NCBI RefSeq assembly: GCF_001556045.1
Contig: NZ_LSIC01000066.1
Coordinates: 1 to 22,904, forward strand
Reading direction: 5' to 3'
Source: Bradyrhizobium sp. CCH5-F6
Lineage (GTDB): Bacteria; Pseudomonadota; Alphaproteobacteria; Rhizobiales; Xanthobacteraceae
DNA: 22,904 nt
The translations under genes were made by a program, and so were the position numbers. The notes beneath the pieces were generated by a model. That model was not told the origin of the DNA. It searched no databases and was given only the letters and a program-made list of their open reading frames with translations. Shown here in pieces: positions 7,015 through 13,787 of this stretch (positions are counted from its first letter, which is position 1; every line of letters starts with the position of its first letter).

Positions 7015-7626
7015 ATGAAAATCGCAGTCGCCGGCGCCTCGGGCCGGGCCGGGTCGGAGATCACCAAGGAACTGTCCCGCCGCGGCCACGCGGTCACAGC
7101 CATCGCCCGGAACCCCGACAAGATCGCAGTCCTGCCCAACGTCACGCCGATCAAGGGGGATGTGCTCGACCAGGCCGGTCTTGCCAAGTTGTGGGCCGGC
7201 CACGACGTCGCCGTGAGTTCCGTGCACTTCCTGGCCAATGACCCGCTCAAGCTGATCGGTGCGGCGAAGGAGTCCAGGGTCGGTCGTTACCTCGTGGTCG
7301 GCGGCGCCGGGAGCCTCGAGGTTGCCCCAGGCGTGAAGCTGGTCACGACTCCCAATTTTCCTGCCCCATACAAGGCCGAAGCGGAGGCAGGAGGGGCCTT
7401 CCTCGACCTGCTGCGGCAGGAAAAGGATCTGAATTGGACATTCATTTCGCCATCGGCACTGTTCGTCGAGGGGGAACGGACGGGCAAGTTCCGGCTTGGG
7501 ACCGACCAGCTTCTCGCAGATGCGAACGGCAAGAGCTGGATCACCTTCGCCGACTACGCCATCGCGCTCGCCGACGAGATCGAGCGGCCCGCCCATCTGA
7601 GGCAGCGCTTCACGGTCGGCTATTGA
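7015..7626 (+). CDS. NAD(P)-binding atypical SDR (NmrA/YwnB-like oxidoreductase)
   Basis: The 203-residue protein has an N-terminal Rossmann fold, MKIAVAGASGRAGSEI, with GxxGxxG at residues 7-13. Other family blocks are HAVTAIARNPDKI (about 25-38), KGDVLDQAGL (about 47-57), VGRYLVVGGAGSLEV and DLNWTFISPSALF (about 140-153). The length and blocks fit the small biliverdin reductase B/YwnB-like branch of atypical SDRs, which usually lack the classical Tyr-Lys pair. Substrate unknown. AAAGGAG lies seven bases before the ATG. It is divergent from an HxlR regulator whose likely operator overlaps its promoter, suggesting induction by a reactive compound such as a quinone or aldehyde (inference). Confidence 0.85.
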   Translation: MKIAVAGASGRAGSEITKELSRRGHAVTAIARNPDKIAVLPNVTPIKGDVLDQAGLAKLWAGHDVAVSSVHFLANDPLKLIGAAKESRVGRYLVVGGAGSLEVAPGVKLVTTPNFPAPYKAEAEAGGAFLDLLRQEKDLNWTFISPSALFVEGERTGKFRLGTDQLLADANGKSWITFADYAIALADEIERPAHLRQRFTVGY

Positions 7627-7633
7627 GCCGCCA

Positions 7634-7687
7634 GCCGCCCCCGGTCCCTCCAGGATAAACCTTCCTGTGCAAGGGCTTGGGGGCGGC
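7634..7687. other. Three-level nested hairpin between the oxidoreductase gene and dksA
   Basis: GCCGCCCCC (7634-7642) pairs exactly with GGGGGCGGC (7679-7687). Inside, CCCT (7646-7649) pairs with AGGG (7672-7675), and CAGGA (7651-7655) pairs with TCCTG (7663-7667). The total is 18 pairs in a long interrupted stem. It starts eight bases after the oxidoreductase stop. There is no T-run, so it is either a weak terminator or a structured 3' end. Confidence 0.4.
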
Positions 7688-7708
7688 ACCCGGGCGATGA
7701 GGGAAAGA

Positions 7709-7737
7709 TTGTCTGTCACAGGACGCCGCTATATAAC
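7709..7737 (+). promoter_or_regulatory. Sigma-70 type promoter of dksA
   Basis: TTGTCT (7709-7714) and TATAAC (7732-7737) are separated by 17 bp, matching four and five of six consensus bases. The bases after the -10 are GCCCCGC, a GC-rich discriminator typical of promoters inhibited by ppGpp and DksA. The predicted start is near 7744. Confidence 0.65.
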
Positions 7738-7797
7738 GCCCCGCTCGACGGACCCCGTTCCGTTTGCGAGTCGTTGCTTAGACAGATAGGCCGTCCT

Positions 7798-8208
7798 TTG
7801 GAAAAGTTGAAAAACTACCGACCGACTGAAAAAGAGCCTTTCATGAACGACAGGCAGAAGGAGTACTTCCGCTTGAAGCTCCTCGCCTGGAAGGATGAGA
7901 TCCTCAAAGAGTCCAAGCTCACCCTGCAGGCCCTGCAGGAGGAGAACGTGAACCACCCCGATCTCGCCGATCGGGCATCGTCCGAAACCGACCGCGCCAT
8001 CGAACTCCGCGCCCGCGACCGCCAGCGCAAGTTGATCGCCAAGATCGACGCCGCGCTCCAGCGTATCGAGGACAACACCTACGGCTATTGCGAGGACACC
8101 GGGGAGCCGATCTCGTTGAAGCGGCTCGAGGCCCGGCCCATCGCGACGCTCTCGGTGGAGGCGCAGGAGCGCCACGAGAAACGCGAGAAGGTCTATCGCG
8201 ACGAATAG
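7798..8208 (+). CDS. dksA: RNA polymerase-binding transcription factor DksA
   Basis: DksA binds in the secondary channel of RNA polymerase and, with ppGpp, adjusts transcription to nutrient state. The coiled-coil hairpin is clear, with the tip motif DLADRA (DxxDxA, residues 55-60 in this numbering) and flanking LRARDRQRKLIAKIDAAL. The C-terminal globular part has GYCEDTGEPI and RLEARPIATLSVEAQE. The canonical four-Cys zinc site is reduced to one Cys: CEDT (98-101) and SVEA (119-122), a CxxT/SxxA variant. The start is uncertain. The ATG at 7843 gives a 121-residue form, but NYRPTEKEPF just upstream aligns with the N-terminal part of other DksA proteins, so a TTG start at 7798 (or 7774 or 7807) is preferred here. 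It has its own promoter and a strong terminator. Confidence 0.93.
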   Translation: MEKLKNYRPTEKEPFMNDRQKEYFRLKLLAWKDEILKESKLTLQALQEENVNHPDLADRASSETDRAIELRARDRQRKLIAKIDAALQRIEDNTYGYCEDTGEPISLKRLEARPIATLSVEAQERHEKREKVYRDE

Positions 8209-8213
8209 AGTCC

Positions 8214-8242
8214 GAGCCGCAGAATTGCGGCTCTTTGTTTTT
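8214..8242 (+). terminator. Rho-independent terminator of dksA
   Basis: GAGCCGCA (8214-8221) pairs exactly with TGCGGCTC (8226-8233) over a four-base loop, followed by TTTGTTTTT. It begins six bases after the dksA stop. Confidence 0.92.
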
Positions 8243-8472
8243 GGACGCAAGGCGCCGCTTCGCGCCGTGACCACCATTTTGCCCGTCGCTTGCAGCCGCG
8301 CGGCAACGCGTGAGCGTGATCGCGAAAAATGAATCACGATCAATGGGCTAGACTCAACTCCTCCAAGCTCACGTGAGTTCGGATGAGAAACAGCCTTCAC
8401 TTCAGGTGGGGAAGATTTCGCGAGTCGCGTCAACGGGATCGACTCGGGTGTTGAGACGCCGATCCAGCTGCA

Positions 8473-8889
8473 TCAAGCATCGCTGCAATCAGGTCTGCCG
8501 CGACGCCAGGAGGCGTGCGCGTCCCCATAAAGCCTGGACCAGCTCAATATTTCCTTAAACGCCGGCAAGAGGCCGTAGGCCGCATCCGTCAGCTCGTACT
8601 CGACCCTCAAGGGTTTCTCCGCGAGGACGATGCGCGACACGAGGCCATCCTGCTCGAGCTCGCGAAGCTGCGTGGTCAGCATGTGCTGGGTGATGCCGCC
8701 GATCGATCGTCGCAAGGCACCGAAGCGAACCGCACCGTTCATCAGCGTAAACAGGATCTCCAGTTTCCACTTGCCGCCGAGGGCGTGGATGGCCCGCTTG
8801 AAGTCGGTGAGCAGGGCAGGGTCTGGGCTGCAATCGCAGTCGTCGTCGCAGGTGCTGGTCAGGTTTTCCATACCGGTCTCGAAATCCAT
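8473..8889 (-). CDS. HxlR-family regulator with Cys/Asp-rich N-terminus
   Basis: This is a 138-residue winged-helix regulator. Family blocks are IHALGGKWKLEILFTLMNG (about 33-51), VRFGALRRSIGGITQHMLTT (wHTH) and LRELEQDGLVSR, then VEYELTDAAYGLLPA. The N-terminal 30 residues differ from the usual family start: they include CDDDCDC with cysteines at 14, 18 and 20, and one more Cys lies near the C-terminus. This could bind a metal or sense redox; that is inference. The start at 8889 is favoured; an internal ATG at 8871 is possible. It is divergent from a dihydroflavonol-reductase-like gene, the second such HxlR/oxidoreductase pair in this block. The two regulators are clearly different in sequence, so this is not a recent duplication. 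Confidence 0.88.
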   Translation of the reverse strand: MDFETGMENLTSTCDDDCDCSPDPALLTDFKRAIHALGGKWKLEILFTLMNGAVRFGALRRSIGGITQHMLTTQLRELEQDGLVSRIVLAEKPLRVEYELTDAAYGLLPAFKEILSWSRLYGDAHASWRRGRPDCSDA

Positions 8890-8982
8890 TCTACTTGTCG
8901 CCTTGGAGATAGTGACCAGATGCGGCCTTGAGCAGGGCCGCGGCGGAACCGATCGCCCCTGTGCATCGAGAGGAATCTGGCA

Positions 8983-10011
8983 ATGAGCACTGTTCTGGTC
9001 ACCGGCGGGTCGGGCTTCGTCGGCACTCACGTCGTCCTGCAACTGCTGGCCGCGGGCCATGCCGTGCGGACGACGGTCCGCCGGCCCGATCGTCGGGACG
9101 ACGTGCTGGCGATGTTGCGCGAGGGCGGGGCGGCTTCGCCGGAAACAGTGTCCTTCTTCACGGCGAACCTCACGGCAGACGGGGGCTGGCGCGAGGCGGT
9201 CGCCGGATGCGACTACGTCCTGCACGTCGCCTCGCCGCTGTCGACCAGCGTGCCCAAGGACGAGAACGAGATGATCGTCCCGGCCCGCGACGGCACGCTG
9301 AGGGTACTGCGCGCCGCACGCGAGGCCGGCGTCAGGCGCGTCGTCATCACCTCGTCGCTGGGCGCGATTGGCTACGGCCATCAGCCGCGTGAAAAGCCGT
9401 TCGACGAGACCGACTGGACCAATCTCGATGGTTCCGACGTGCAGCCCTACATCAAGTCGAAGACGCTGGCCGAGCGGGCAGCCTGGGAGTTCATCGCGCG
9501 TGAGGGGGGTGGCCTTGAACTGTCCGTGGTCAATCCCGCCGGGATTTTTGGTCCCGTGCTGGGGCCGGACTTCTCCGGCTCGATCGAGATCGTCAAAACG
9601 CTGCTCGACGGCGCCATGCCGGCGGTGCCGCGGGTCTATTTCGGCGTGGTCGACGTGCGCGATGTCGCCGATCTCCACCTGCGGGCGATGACGGCGCCAG
9701 AGGCCAAGGGCGAGCGCTTCATCGCGGTCTCCGGGGAAACGATGTCTATCCTCGATATCGCCAACGTGCTGCGGCGGGAACTCGGGCCTTCCGCACGCCG
9801 GGTTCCGCGGCTTCAGGCCCCCGACTGGCTGGTGCGGCTGGCCGCGACCCGGATTCCCCTGCTGCGTGCGGTCATTCCGATGCTCGGCAGGGTGCGGCAT
9901 TCCACCAGCGCCAAGGCGAGGTCGCTGCTCGGCTGGCAGCCCCGTTCCAACCACGAGGCGATCCTTGCGACCGCCGAGAGCCTGATCCGGCTCGGCCTGG
10001 TCAAGGCGTGA
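8983..10011 (+). CDS. NAD(P)-dependent extended SDR (dihydroflavonol reductase-like)
   Basis: The 342-residue length and motifs fit the extended SDR group that includes dihydroflavonol 4-reductase, cinnamoyl-CoA reductase and yeast methylglyoxal reductase. The Rossmann motif TGGSGFVG is at 7-14, with VRRPDR (about 33-38) suggesting NADPH preference. The acceptor strand CDYVLHVASPL is near 78-88, VVITSSLGAIG contains catalytic-type Ser124/125, and YIKSK gives Tyr156 and Lys160. It is followed by NPAGIFGPVLGPD. The likely reaction is reduction of an aldehyde or ketone; substrate unknown. GAGAGGAA lies shortly before the ATG. It is divergent from an HxlR regulator, and a hydratase gene follows 78 bp downstream on the same strand. 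Confidence 0.88.
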   Translation: MSTVLVTGGSGFVGTHVVLQLLAAGHAVRTTVRRPDRRDDVLAMLREGGAASPETVSFFTANLTADGGWREAVAGCDYVLHVASPLSTSVPKDENEMIVPARDGTLRVLRAAREAGVRRVVITSSLGAIGYGHQPREKPFDETDWTNLDGSDVQPYIKSKTLAERAAWEFIAREGGGLELSVVNPAGIFGPVLGPDFSGSIEIVKTLLDGAMPAVPRVYFGVVDVRDVADLHLRAMTAPEAKGERFIAVSGETMSILDIANVLRRELGPSARRVPRLQAPDWLVRLAATRIPLLRAVIPMLGRVRHSTSAKARSLLGWQPRSNHEAILATAESLIRLGLVKA

Positions 10012-10089
10012 AGTTGCCCGTGGCTTGTCACGCCCGGGCGGGGATGCTGAAGTGCCGCATTCGATTGCGTAGCGTGGGAGGCGGCGCCG

Positions 10090-10869
10090 ATGGACAATAT
10101 TCTCGCAGCCGCAAAGGCGATCGCGTTGGCGCGCCGCAACCATGCGCCGCTTGCGGCGCTGGAGCGCCCGCCCGCCGATGAAGCCGAGGGCTATCAGGTC
10201 CAGCGCGCGCTGCATGACCTGCTGCTGCCACATGTCGGACCACTGGTCGGTTACAAGATCGGCTGCACCAGCCAGGTGATGCAGGACTATATCGGCATCC
10301 CGCATCCCTGCGCCGGCGGCGTGTTCCAGAAGGGCGTGCACGACAGCGGCGCGAAGCTTGCTGCCTCGAACTATGTCCGCGTCGGCGTCGAATGCGAGAT
10401 CGCGGTGCGGCTGAAGCGGGACCTTGCCGCGGGCGAGGCGCCGTTCACCGCCGAATGGGTCGGCGAGGCCGTCGAGGCCTACCATCCCGCGATCGAGATC
10501 GTCGACGACCGCTACGTGAAGTGGGAGGCGATGGGCGCACCGACGCTGATCGCCGACGATTTCTTCGCCGCCGGCTGCGTGCTGGGACCTTCGGTGCCGC
10601 GCTCGTCGGTGCCGGATCTGAGGGCGGTCAAGGGCCGCGCCCTCATCAACGGCGAGGAGGTCAGCCAGGGCACTGGCGCCGACGTGCTCGGCCATCCCCA
10701 TAACGCGCTCGCCTGGCTCGCCAATCATCTCGCCGCCGAGGGCAAGGGCCTGCATGCGGGGCAGCTCGTGCTGACCGGCAGCCTGGTCAAGACGCTGTGG
10801 CTGAAAGCCGGCGACAAGGTGCGGATGGAGCTGGACGGGCTGGGAGTGGTGGAGGCGGAGTTTACGTGA
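10090..10869 (+). CDS. 2-keto-4-pentenoate hydratase-like protein (MhpD family)
   Basis: This 259-residue protein resembles the hydratase/decarboxylase branch of the fumarylacetoacetase superfamily, which adds water to 2-hydroxypentadienoate-type products of aromatic meta-cleavage. Seen motifs are GYKIGCTS (about 54-61), a metal-binding pair Glu101 and Glu103 in VECEIAV, Glu136 in AIEIVDDRY, and the C-terminal GQLVLTGSL. The three acidic residues and their spacing fit the MhpD metal site. The rest of a meta-cleavage pathway is not in the window, so the substrate is open. GGGAGG lies nine bases before the ATG. It may be co-transcribed with the SDR gene 78 bp upstream. Confidence 0.87.
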   Translation: MDNILAAAKAIALARRNHAPLAALERPPADEAEGYQVQRALHDLLLPHVGPLVGYKIGCTSQVMQDYIGIPHPCAGGVFQKGVHDSGAKLAASNYVRVGVECEIAVRLKRDLAAGEAPFTAEWVGEAVEAYHPAIEIVDDRYVKWEAMGAPTLIADDFFAAGCVLGPSVPRSSVPDLRAVKGRALINGEEVSQGTGADVLGHPHNALAWLANHLAAEGKGLHAGQLVLTGSLVKTLWLKAGDKVRMELDGLGVVEAEFT

Positions 10870-10966
10870 GTTTCGCCACCGGAGCGTTGAGGCAGCGGCT
10901 TCGCGATGATCGCGGATATTGAGCCGCAGCTCGCAGCATGTCTTTGGCGTTAGAGGTAAAATACAT

Positions 10967-10999
10967 GCGGCCTCCGGCAGGGGAGCTACCGGAGGCCGC
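10967..10999. terminator. Long hairpin between the hydratase gene and flgH
   Basis: GCGGCCTCCGG (10967-10977) and CCGGAGGCCGC (10989-10999) are exact inverse complements with an 11-base loop. Read on the minus strand, the stem is followed by ATGTATTTTA, so it can end the flgFGAH operon 60 bp past the flgH stop. On the plus strand no T-run follows, but it may still limit read-through from the hydratase gene. Confidence 0.65.
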
Positions 11000-11058
11000 G
11001 TAGTACATCGTCGTTCGCGCCTAGGTTCGCGAACACGATGTGGGAGCTCGGAAGAGGA

Positions 11059-11823
11059 CTAGAAGGGCAGCAGCACGTCCATCACTTGCTGGCCGTAGCG
11101 CGGCTGCTGCACGTCGGTGATCTGGCCGCGGCCACCATAGGCGATGCGGGCCTGGGCGATCTTCGTGGAGTCGATGGTGTTGTCGCTCTGGATGTCCTCG
11201 GGACGCACGATGCCGGCCACGATCAGCTCGCGAATTTCGAAGTTGACGCGTATCTCCTGCTTGCCTTCGACCACGAGATTGCCGTTCGGCAGCACCTGGG
11301 TCACCACGGCGGCGACGTTGGTCTGCAAGGCTTCCTTGCGGTCGACGCTGCCCTTGCCCTCGCTCGACGAGGTCGAGTCGGCCGTCAGGATGCGGCCGGG
11401 CAGGATCTTGTTGGCCTGGGTGATGGTCTGGGAGCCGATGAAGTCGGTGATCCCGGAATCTTCCTTGTTGCTGCGGCTGCGAGAGGTGTCGTTCTCGATG
11501 TTGGCCTTGTCCGTGATGTTCACGGCCACGGTCAGGAGATCGCCGACCTGGCGGGCGCGCTGGTCCTTGAAGAAGGCGCGGCTGCCGTTGCGCCACAGCG
11601 AGTTCGGATTGTAGGAGGCGACTTCCGGCTTTGGCATCGGCATCTGCACCGGCTTGTAGCCGGGCTGCGTCGTCGGATTGTCGATCGCCGACAGCTTCGG
11701 CTGCTCGCCGATCTGCGACAGGCGGTCGATCGAGGAGCAGCCGCTCGCCAATGCGCAGGTCGCAAGCAGCAGGGCAGAGATCGCGATGCGACGAAGACGG
11801 GAAGCCGAACTGAACGGGGACAT
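11059..11823 (-). CDS. flgH: Flagellar L-ring lipoprotein FlgH
   Basis: FlgH forms the L ring in the outer membrane around the rod. The 254-residue precursor has a basic start, a hydrophobic segment and the lipobox LASGC with Cys29 as the lipidated residue. Family blocks include SLWRNGSRAFFKDQRARQVGD (about 75-95), LLTVAVNITDKA, VTQVLPNGNLVVEGKQEI, VNFEIRELIVAGIVRPEDI and the C-terminal AYGGRGQITDVQQPRYGQQ. Length is typical for alphaproteobacteria. Its ATG lies three bases after the flgA stop. It is the last gene of flgF-flgG-flgA-flgH. Confidence 0.96.
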   Translation of the reverse strand: MSPFSSASRLRRIAISALLLATCALASGCSSIDRLSQIGEQPKLSAIDNPTTQPGYKPVQMPMPKPEVASYNPNSLWRNGSRAFFKDQRARQVGDLLTVAVNITDKANIENDTSRSRSNKEDSGITDFIGSQTITQANKILPGRILTADSTSSSEGKGSVDRKEALQTNVAAVVTQVLPNGNLVVEGKQEIRVNFEIRELIVAGIVRPEDIQSDNTIDSTKIAQARIAYGGRGQITDVQQPRYGQQVMDVLLPF

Positions 11824-11826
11824 GAT

Positions 11827-12972
11827 CTACTCTGACTTGGCTGGAGCTTGCGAGAGGCGAACTTGCGGAAGCTGGGCTTGGGTGATCTGGGCTTGGGCGA
11901 TCTGGGCGGCGGACGCGGGCGGCTGGACCAGGCTCTGCGCCAAGGCTGCGGCCGCGGGCACGTCGTCACGCTTGACGGACGAGGTCTGCTCGACTGCGGG
12001 CGCCATCGGTGCGGACTGGCTCGCGCCCTGGACCGTCACCTGGCCGCGGCCGGTGACGACACCGGTCAGCGTGCGCTTGGATTGCAGATTGAGCACGCTG
12101 ATGCTGTCGCCCTCGGCGCCGCTCTCGACCGCCTTGCCGCGCGTGGTGAGATAGAGGCCGGGCACCTGGTAGATGATGGTGACGGCCTGATCGCGTACCA
12201 CGAAGTCGGGCTTGACGATGTCGGCGACGCGGATGGGAGTTCCGGCGCGCATCGGCCGGCGCAGTTGCATGCCGAGGGTACGGTCGCGCGAGGCGGGCTC
12301 GCCGGTGACCTCGGCCTTCGGCCGGCGCTCCAGCGAGAGGTCGGAGGATTTCAGCAGCTCGGTGCGGTCGATGTCGCGCGTCAGCACGGCCACCTCCACC
12401 GTCTCGATCGCGGTGCCGGTGAAGCGGAGCTTGGTCGGCGCCGGATTGCTGTCGTTGCTGATCTCGAAGGCGATGTCGAAGCGGCCGCTGCGCGCGTCGT
12501 AGCGGGTTGCGACCGGCTGGAGCGCGCCGGTGTTGGAAGCGTCCAGCCGCATGTCGGCAATACCGCGGTCGAAGGTGACCGTGATGTTGGCGGCCTCGCC
12601 GAGGCCGAAACGGCGCTCGAGCGCGGCGGCGACGGCGTTCTCGAGGTCCTTGCTCGCGAGCGTGCGGGCGAGGCGGGTGACCTGAACTTCCTTGATGTCG
12701 CCGGTCATGACGCCGATCACCTGCTTCGCGCGCAGCACCTGCAACACCTGGCCGACCGTCAGCGTGCCGGTGGTGCCGAGATCGGGCGAGCGATAGACCG
12801 GGATCAACGCGGCAGAGCCGGCGTTGTCGATGAGATCGCCGACCCGCACCACGTCCGAGGTCACGGTGACGCTCGCGCGCAGCGTCGGCGAGGCGATGAA
12901 TTCGTCGGCGGCCATTGCCGGCAGCGCCAGCAAGAGAAGCGTGGAGATCGAGGCGAGCGTGATGCGGATCAT
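11827..12972 (-). CDS. flgA: Flagellar P-ring assembly chaperone FlgA (long form)
   Basis: FlgA is a periplasmic chaperone for P-ring (FlgI) assembly. The protein has a signal peptide (hydrophobic LASISTLLLLALPAMA). The FlgA/SAF-like C-terminal core includes VAVLTRDIDRTELLKSSDLSLERRP, GMQLRRPMRAGTPIRVADI, VTIIYQVPGLYLTTRGKAVESGAEGD and ISVLNLQSKRTLTGVVTGRGQV. At 381 residues it is longer than E. coli FlgA (219), as is usual in alphaproteobacteria. It also has a Gln/Ala/Pro-rich tail of about 60 residues after the core, encoded partly by a 15-bp tandem repeat. Start choice: GTG at 12981, ATG at 12978 and ATG at 12972 are all in frame; 12972 has GAGG eight bases upstream, while the others lie too close to it. 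The flgG stop lies 11 bases upstream. Confidence 0.93.
   Translation of the reverse strand: MIRITLASISTLLLLALPAMAADEFIASPTLRASVTVTSDVVRVGDLIDNAGSAALIPVYRSPDLGTTGTLTVGQVLQVLRAKQVIGVMTGDIKEVQVTRLARTLASKDLENAVAAALERRFGLGEAANITVTFDRGIADMRLDASNTGALQPVATRYDARSGRFDIAFEISNDSNPAPTKLRFTGTAIETVEVAVLTRDIDRTELLKSSDLSLERRPKAEVTGEPASRDRTLGMQLRRPMRAGTPIRVADIVKPDFVVRDQAVTIIYQVPGLYLTTRGKAVESGAEGDSISVLNLQSKRTLTGVVTGRGQVTVQGASQSAPMAPAVEQTSSVKRDDVPAAAALAQSLVQPPASAAQIAQAQITQAQLPQVRLSQAPAKSE
11872..11907. repeat. 15-bp tandem repeat in the flgA 3' end
   Basis: CTGGGCTTGGGYGAT occurs at 11872-11886 and 11887-11901, followed by a partial third copy to 11907. On the coding strand it encodes the IAQAQ/ITQAQ-type tail of FlgA. 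The copies differ by one base, which suggests slippage expansion in a disordered tail. Confidence 0.75.
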
Positions 12973-12982
12973 CTTCATCACC

Positions 12983-13771
12983 TCAGCGGAACAGCGCCGT
13001 GGTCGACTGCATCATCTGGTCGGCGGCGCTGATCACCTTGGCGTTCATCTCGTAAGCGCGCTGCGCGGCGATCAGGTCGCTCATCTCCGAGACGACGTCG
13101 ATATTGGCCTGCTCCAGGCTGCCCTGCGTGATCTTGCCGTAACCCTCGGCGTTGGCGGTGCCGTCCTGCGGCGCGCCGGAGGAGGGGGTCTCGATGAACT
13201 GGTTGTTGCCAACGGGCTGAAGGCCCGCCTTGTTGATGAAGCGCGTGACGCCGATCTGGCCGACGATCGACGAGGTCGATGAACCCGGCAGCGTCACCGA
13301 GACCTGGCCCTGCTCGCTGACGGAGATCCCCGAGGCGTTGTTCGGAATGGTGATGGTCGGCTGTACCGGGTTGCCCTGCGCGGTGACGACGCGACCCTGA
13401 TTGTCCATCTGGAAGGTGCCGTCGCGGGTGTACTGGTAGGTGCCGTCGGGCATCAGGATCTTGAAGAAGCCATCGCCCGAGATTGCGAGGTCGAGGTCGT
13501 TGCCGGTCTGCGACAGCGTTCCCTGCGTCATGCTGCGTGGCGTGCCGACGGTCTTGACGCCGCCGCCGATGTCGACGCCGACCGGCAGGATGGTGCCCTG
13601 GTCCGACGACTGGGCGCCGACGCGGCGGACGTGCTCGTAGATCAGGTCCTGGAATGCCGCGGTCTGCTTCTTGAAGCCGGTGGTGCGGAGGTTCGCGATG
13701 TTGTTGGAGATCACCTGAACGTTGAGTTCCTGTGCCGCCATTCCGGTCGCCGCGGTGTGAAGCGCCTGCAT
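12983..13771 (-). CDS. flgG: Flagellar distal rod protein FlgG
   Basis: FlgG forms the distal rod that passes through the P and L rings. The 262 residues match the family exactly. The N-terminal rod/hook motif is MQALHTAATGMAAQELNVQV with NNIANLRTTGFKK (about 24-36). The middle includes SGDGFFKILMPDGTYQYTRDG, and the C-terminal block is LEQANIDVVSEMSDLIAAQRAYEMNAKVI with the terminal TTALFR. It lies 16 bp after flgF, and its own stop lies just before flgA. AGGGAG precedes the ATG. Confidence 0.97.
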   Translation of the reverse strand: MQALHTAATGMAAQELNVQVISNNIANLRTTGFKKQTAAFQDLIYEHVRRVGAQSSDQGTILPVGVDIGGGVKTVGTPRSMTQGTLSQTGNDLDLAISGDGFFKILMPDGTYQYTRDGTFQMDNQGRVVTAQGNPVQPTITIPNNASGISVSEQGQVSVTLPGSSTSSIVGQIGVTRFINKAGLQPVGNNQFIETPSSGAPQDGTANAEGYGKITQGSLEQANIDVVSEMSDLIAAQRAYEMNAKVISAADQMMQSTTALFR

Positions 13772-13787
13772 GTCAGTTCTCCCTCAA

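Noticed and set aside
8315..8338. Inverted repeat CGTGAT...ATCACG after dksA
   Set aside because: Six-base arms with a 12-base gap and no link to a promoter; expected by chance.
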